A stretch of DNA of 64,000 nt from the NCBI GenBank assembly GCA_017462965.1, contig JAFTQC010000054.1:57044-121043 (forward strand). The letters run 5' to 3'. Positions 61,635-64,000 of the stretch are shown piece after piece. Each line of letters begins with the position of its first letter. Positions within the stretch are counted from its first letter, which is position 1. The notes under the pieces were generated by a model that saw only the letters and a program-made list of their open reading frames with translations, was not told the origin of the DNA and made no database searches. Position numbers and translations under genes: made by a program. Source of the stretch: Clostridia bacterium (lineage in GTDB: Bacteria > Bacillota > Clostridia > TANB77 > UBA1234).

Positions 61635-62291
61635 CTATATCAACGAATACAATACACTATTCATAATTCCAAACATCATTAAAACACCAATAACAATCAG
61701 AAAAACTCCAGCAATACTATTAATCACTTTGTAATTCTTTTTTATAAAATTGAAAACTGAATTTAACTTTTTTATTAATACCGCTGAAAGGACTATAGGA
61801 ATTCCAAGTCCTAAAGAATAAACTAAAAGTAGTAAAACACCTTTAGCCACAGTACCTGATACAGATGCCATCATTAAAGCTGAACCTAGAAAAGCACCAA
61901 CACATGGTGTAAGATTTATTGAGAAAATCACTCCAAATAAAAAAGCTGAAAAGATTCCATTCACACTTGTTTGCTTTTTATTCCTTGATTTAAAAAGTTT
62001 AATATTTATAAATTCCAAATAATTTAATCCAAACAATATAACAATTATTCCACAAACAATATTAACAATATTTTGATAATCTCTAAGTAAGCCTCCTAGT
62101 GTTCCAGCAAATACACCCATAAGACAAAATATAATTGTGAAACCAATTACAAAAGCTATTGAATTAATCAACGTATTGTTTTTCTTACCTGCATCACCAG
62201 CAAAGTACGATATGTATATTGGAATCATTGGTAGCATACAAGGAGATATAAAAGAAATTACCCCTTCTAAAAATGTAATTAAGTATTCCAA
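61635..62291 (-). CDS. ccdA: CcdA/DsbD-type cytochrome c biogenesis membrane protein
   Basis: A 218-residue six-helix protein moving electrons from cytoplasmic thioredoxin to the outside. The paired active-site Cys are in SFISPCMLPMIPIY and in NLTPCVGAFLG. Paired with the TlpA-like gene. Start ATG at 62291 has AGGGGGGA upstream. Sporulation or surface-redox role possible. Confidence 0.95.
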   Translation of the reverse strand: MEYLITFLEGVISFISPCMLPMIPIYISYFAGDAGKKNNTLINSIAFVIGFTIIFCLMGVFAGTLGGLLRDYQNIVNIVCGIIVILFGLNYLEFINIKLFKSRNKKQTSVNGIFSAFLFGVIFSINLTPCVGAFLGSALMMASVSGTVAKGVLLLLVYSLGLGIPIVLSAVLIKKLNSVFNFIKKNYKVINSIAGVFLIVIGVLMMFGIMNSVLYSLI

Positions 62292-62386
62292 AAAAATCCC
62301 CCCTCAAATTCATTATATTCTACCAAGATTGTATCATATTTAAAGCTGATTGTATTTACTATTTATGCTTTTCCATATTTTCAAAT

Positions 62387-62428
62387 AAAAAAAGACAGAC
62401 ACACACTTTTACATGTATGTCTGTCTGA
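62387..62428 (-). terminator. Intrinsic terminator of the GC-rich 97-aa gene
   Basis: Minus-strand AGACAGACATAC/GTGTGTCTGTCT stem with TTTTTTT. Confidence 0.88.
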
Positions 62429-62472
62429 TGCCATTTTAACCTTAAGGTAGCATTGGCACACGCATCCATGAA

Positions 62473-62766
62473 CTACTTGTTACCAGCCCCAGCTTTGGCC
62501 ATAGCCTCTGCATCGGCACGGATGGCCTCCTGAAAGGACTTCATGAAGCCCCCCTCAGATTCGCCGTTGGTGAACGACTCCATCATTGCAGCGATGTTGG
62601 GCAACTTGGGAATCGTAATCCTGGGCATCTGCTCGAGTTGTTCCTTCACCTTTTCCCTGGAACGCTTCATTCCATCTTCAATCTGCCTATTCGCTTCGGC
62701 GATGTTGGGCAGCTTGGGGAACGTAACCTTGGGCATCTCCATCTTGACTTCAAAGTTCATGTTCAT
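62473..62766 (-). CDS. GC-rich orphan protein with PKLPNIAE repeats, 97 aa
   Basis: Two copies of a motif, PKVTFPKLPNIAEA and PRITIPKLPNIAAM, about 35 residues apart, with helical, charged sequences between and after (EDGMKRSREKVKEQLEQM; EAIRADAEAMAKAGAGNK). 34 G+C of 60 in 62521-62580. It has its own promoter (TTGCAA 62866-62871, 17 bases, TAAAAT 62843-62848), RBS GGAGG and terminator. No family recognised. One of the autonomous GC-rich units. Confidence 0.82.
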   Translation of the reverse strand: MNMNFEVKMEMPKVTFPKLPNIAEANRQIEDGMKRSREKVKEQLEQMPRITIPKLPNIAAMMESFTNGESEGGFMKSFQEAIRADAEAMAKAGAGNK

Positions 62767-62842
62767 GTTTTACCTCCAAATCTGGTTGTATATAGTAGTA
62801 TGCCTTCCCGAGGTATGCGATATAAAAGTATCACACACTATG

Positions 62843-62871
62843 ATTTTACCATGTTTATGTTAACTTTGCAA
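62843..62871 (-). promoter_or_regulatory. Promoter of the 97-aa GC-rich gene
   Basis: Minus-strand TTGCAA (62866-62871), 17-base spacer, TAAAAT (62843-62848). Confidence 0.55.
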
Positions 62872-62879
62872 TAGTAATT

Positions 62880-63422
62880 CTAATATTTGCTCAATCCGTT
62901 TTTCACATACTCAACTAAATCATTTATAGCATTTTTATCTGTAAAATCGCCATTTGCATCGCAAAGTTCTACCAACAATTTCTCCATTTCCGTTGGATTT
63001 TCCTTACCTTGCATAATTTTCTTTAGCGTTTTAAGAGCAGTTCTATGTACTACTGAAAGTTCATCTAAAATCATCTTTCCAAGGAAATTATACACTTTAA
63101 ATTTGTCTCTTATTTCTGGTTTGAAATTCTTTTCTATAACCATTTTGTCATAATATTCTCTATATTTAAGTGGAGTTATCCCCGTTGAGAAAACTACAAG
63201 TTTTTTTCCTTCTAGTTTATCCATATTCTTTGTTAGTAAAATAACTCCATTTATTATTTCTGCGTATAATCCGCCTCCATAGACAATAGTATCATATTTC
63301 TCTAAATCTTCTATTTTTACATTCTTTGCGTCTACTGATTCACAACCTAATTCTTCTGCAATCCAATCTGCATATGTTTTTGTTGAACCATACTTTGTTT
63401 TATAAATTACAATCGTACTCAT
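62880..63422 (-). CDS. Flavodoxin-domain protein
   Basis: A 180-residue flavodoxin-like protein. FMN-binding IVIYKTKYGSTKTYADWIAE at the start and the loops YDTIVYGGGLYAEIINGVIL and VFSTGITP. Related to menaquinone-dependent protoporphyrinogen oxidase-like flavodoxins. Redox partner unknown; located between the GC-rich gene and hydF. Confidence 0.88.
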   Translation of the reverse strand: MSTIVIYKTKYGSTKTYADWIAEELGCESVDAKNVKIEDLEKYDTIVYGGGLYAEIINGVILLTKNMDKLEGKKLVVFSTGITPLKYREYYDKMVIEKNFKPEIRDKFKVYNFLGKMILDELSVVHRTALKTLKKIMQGKENPTEMEKLLVELCDANGDFTDKNAINDLVEYVKNGLSKY

Positions 63423-63474
63423 AAAATCCCTCCTAGTAAAAAGTATACTATAATTTATTTCGAAAGTATATTTT

Positions 63475-64000
63475 TTAGAATTCCTTGAATGGTTCTAAAC
63501 TTCTTTTTAAAATTCCATGCAAATGTGCAATTGCAATTCCATAGTTAGTTATTGAAATTCCTGAGTCTTTAGCATGTTCTAGGCGATAATGCATTTCTCG
63601 CGCATTTAACATACAACCTCCACAATGAATTATTAATGCGTATTTTGAGACATCTTCTGGAAATTCTGTGCCTGATGTGAATTCGAATTTAACATCTTTA
63701 TTTGTATATTCTTTAATCCATTTTGGAATTTTCACACTTCCTATATCTTCGCATTGTCTATGATGTGTGCAGCCTTCTGATATTAATATCGTATCGCCAT
63801 CTTTTATTTTTTTTATTGCATTTGCACCTTCAACAAGCGTTTCTAAATTTCCTTTATATCTTGCAAACAATATCGAAAATGACGTAAGCATAACATCTTC
63901 TGGTACGATTTTATTAACCTTTCCAAACACTTGAGAATCAGTGATTACGAGTTTTGGCTTTACCGAAAGTTTATCTAATGTTTCTCTTAAATTATCATCA
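63475..64000 (-). CDS. hydF: FeFe-hydrogenase maturation GTPase HydF (partial, C-terminal part)
   Basis: C-terminal ~175 residues of HydF, the scaffold for the H-cluster of FeFe hydrogenases. The reading frame stays open to the window edge (KPKLVITDSQVFGKV at the start of the visible part). The Fe-S ligand residues appear in SEGCTHHRQ and IIHCGGCMLN. The GTPase domain lies outside the window. Presence implies an FeFe hydrogenase elsewhere in the genome. Confidence 0.93.
   Translation of the reverse strand, partial: DDNLRETLDKLSVKPKLVITDSQVFGKVNKIVPEDVMLTSFSILFARYKGNLETLVEGANAIKKIKDGDTILISEGCTHHRQCEDIGSVKIPKWIKEYTNKDVKFEFTSGTEFPEDVSKYALIIHCGGCMLNAREMHYRLEHAKDSGISITNYGIAIAHLHGILKRSLEPFKEF

Overview
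The window reads as a chromosomal segment of an anaerobic, AT-rich, endospore-forming Clostridia-type Firmicute. Supporting genes are Spo0A, a SpoIVFA/SpoIVFB pair, the IreB-RuvX-DUF1292 cluster, formate-tetrahydrofolate ligase, desulfoferrodoxin, a flavodiiron protein and HydF (FeFe-hydrogenase maturation). A T-box precedes aspS and a c-di-AMP (ydaO-type) riboswitch precedes two glycosyltransferases. No rRNA, tRNA or CRISPR array was seen. Most genes lie on the minus strand. Species cannot be named from the sequence alone.

Layout. 1-17.8 kb is mostly core: obg (cut by the window edge), rpmA, rplU with its leader, a giant prepilin-like surface protein, spoIVFB/spoIVFA, a UDP-sugar pyrophosphorylase, aspS, fhs, a radical-SAM activase, an HD-GYP protein and an HtrA protease. 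17.9-23.5 kb is accessory. It holds two GC-rich single genes, two tandem type I-like toxin-antitoxin loci, a Spo0A C-terminal fragment, and a tightly packed operon (serine recombinase, STAS/HATPase protein, DUF4325 protein, two-helix membrane protein) lying between a direct repeat of the spo0A 3' end. 23.5-34 kb returns to core genes (spo0A, yigZ, ireB-ruvX, a CpaE/ParA-like ATPase with a small VirB2-like membrane protein, a DacF-type carboxypeptidase). 34-46 kb has a two-component ABC uptake set without an ATPase, two glycosyltransferases under the riboswitch, two paralogous stalk-domain secreted proteins, trmFO, a Ham1-type NTPase, mntP and the oxygen-defence pair desulfoferrodoxin/rubredoxin-flavoprotein. 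46-64 kb mixes phosphodiesterases, nucleotide-pool sanitising enzymes, a flavodiiron protein, a LysR/nitrilase/CoaB-like divergent cluster, an aldo/keto reductase, a frameshifted dehydrogenase, a TlpA/CcdA pair, a flavodoxin protein and hydF.

Two genome-scale patterns stand out. First, about 22 intergenic sites carry members of one hairpin family built on GGGACGG(T/G)(T/G)C or GGGACGCCCC cores flanked by GGACA/TGTCC or TTGGAAA/TTTCCAA arms. Some are nested inside each other into stems of 90-190 bp. They look like terminator-coupled REP-like repeats. Second, at least five short genes have markedly GC-rich coding sequence (hand-counted 52-63% over a single 60-base line each) inside AT-rich promoters and terminators. 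Each is an autonomous one-gene unit with a sigma-A-like promoter with a 17-bp spacer, a good ribosome binding site and usually an intrinsic terminator. They may be a class of acquired single-gene cassettes.

The strongest candidates for something not yet described are the recombinase-HATPase-STAS-membrane operon at the spo0A 3' end, the paired convergent toxin/antitoxin RNAs that share the same 5' motif, and the GC-rich single-gene units.
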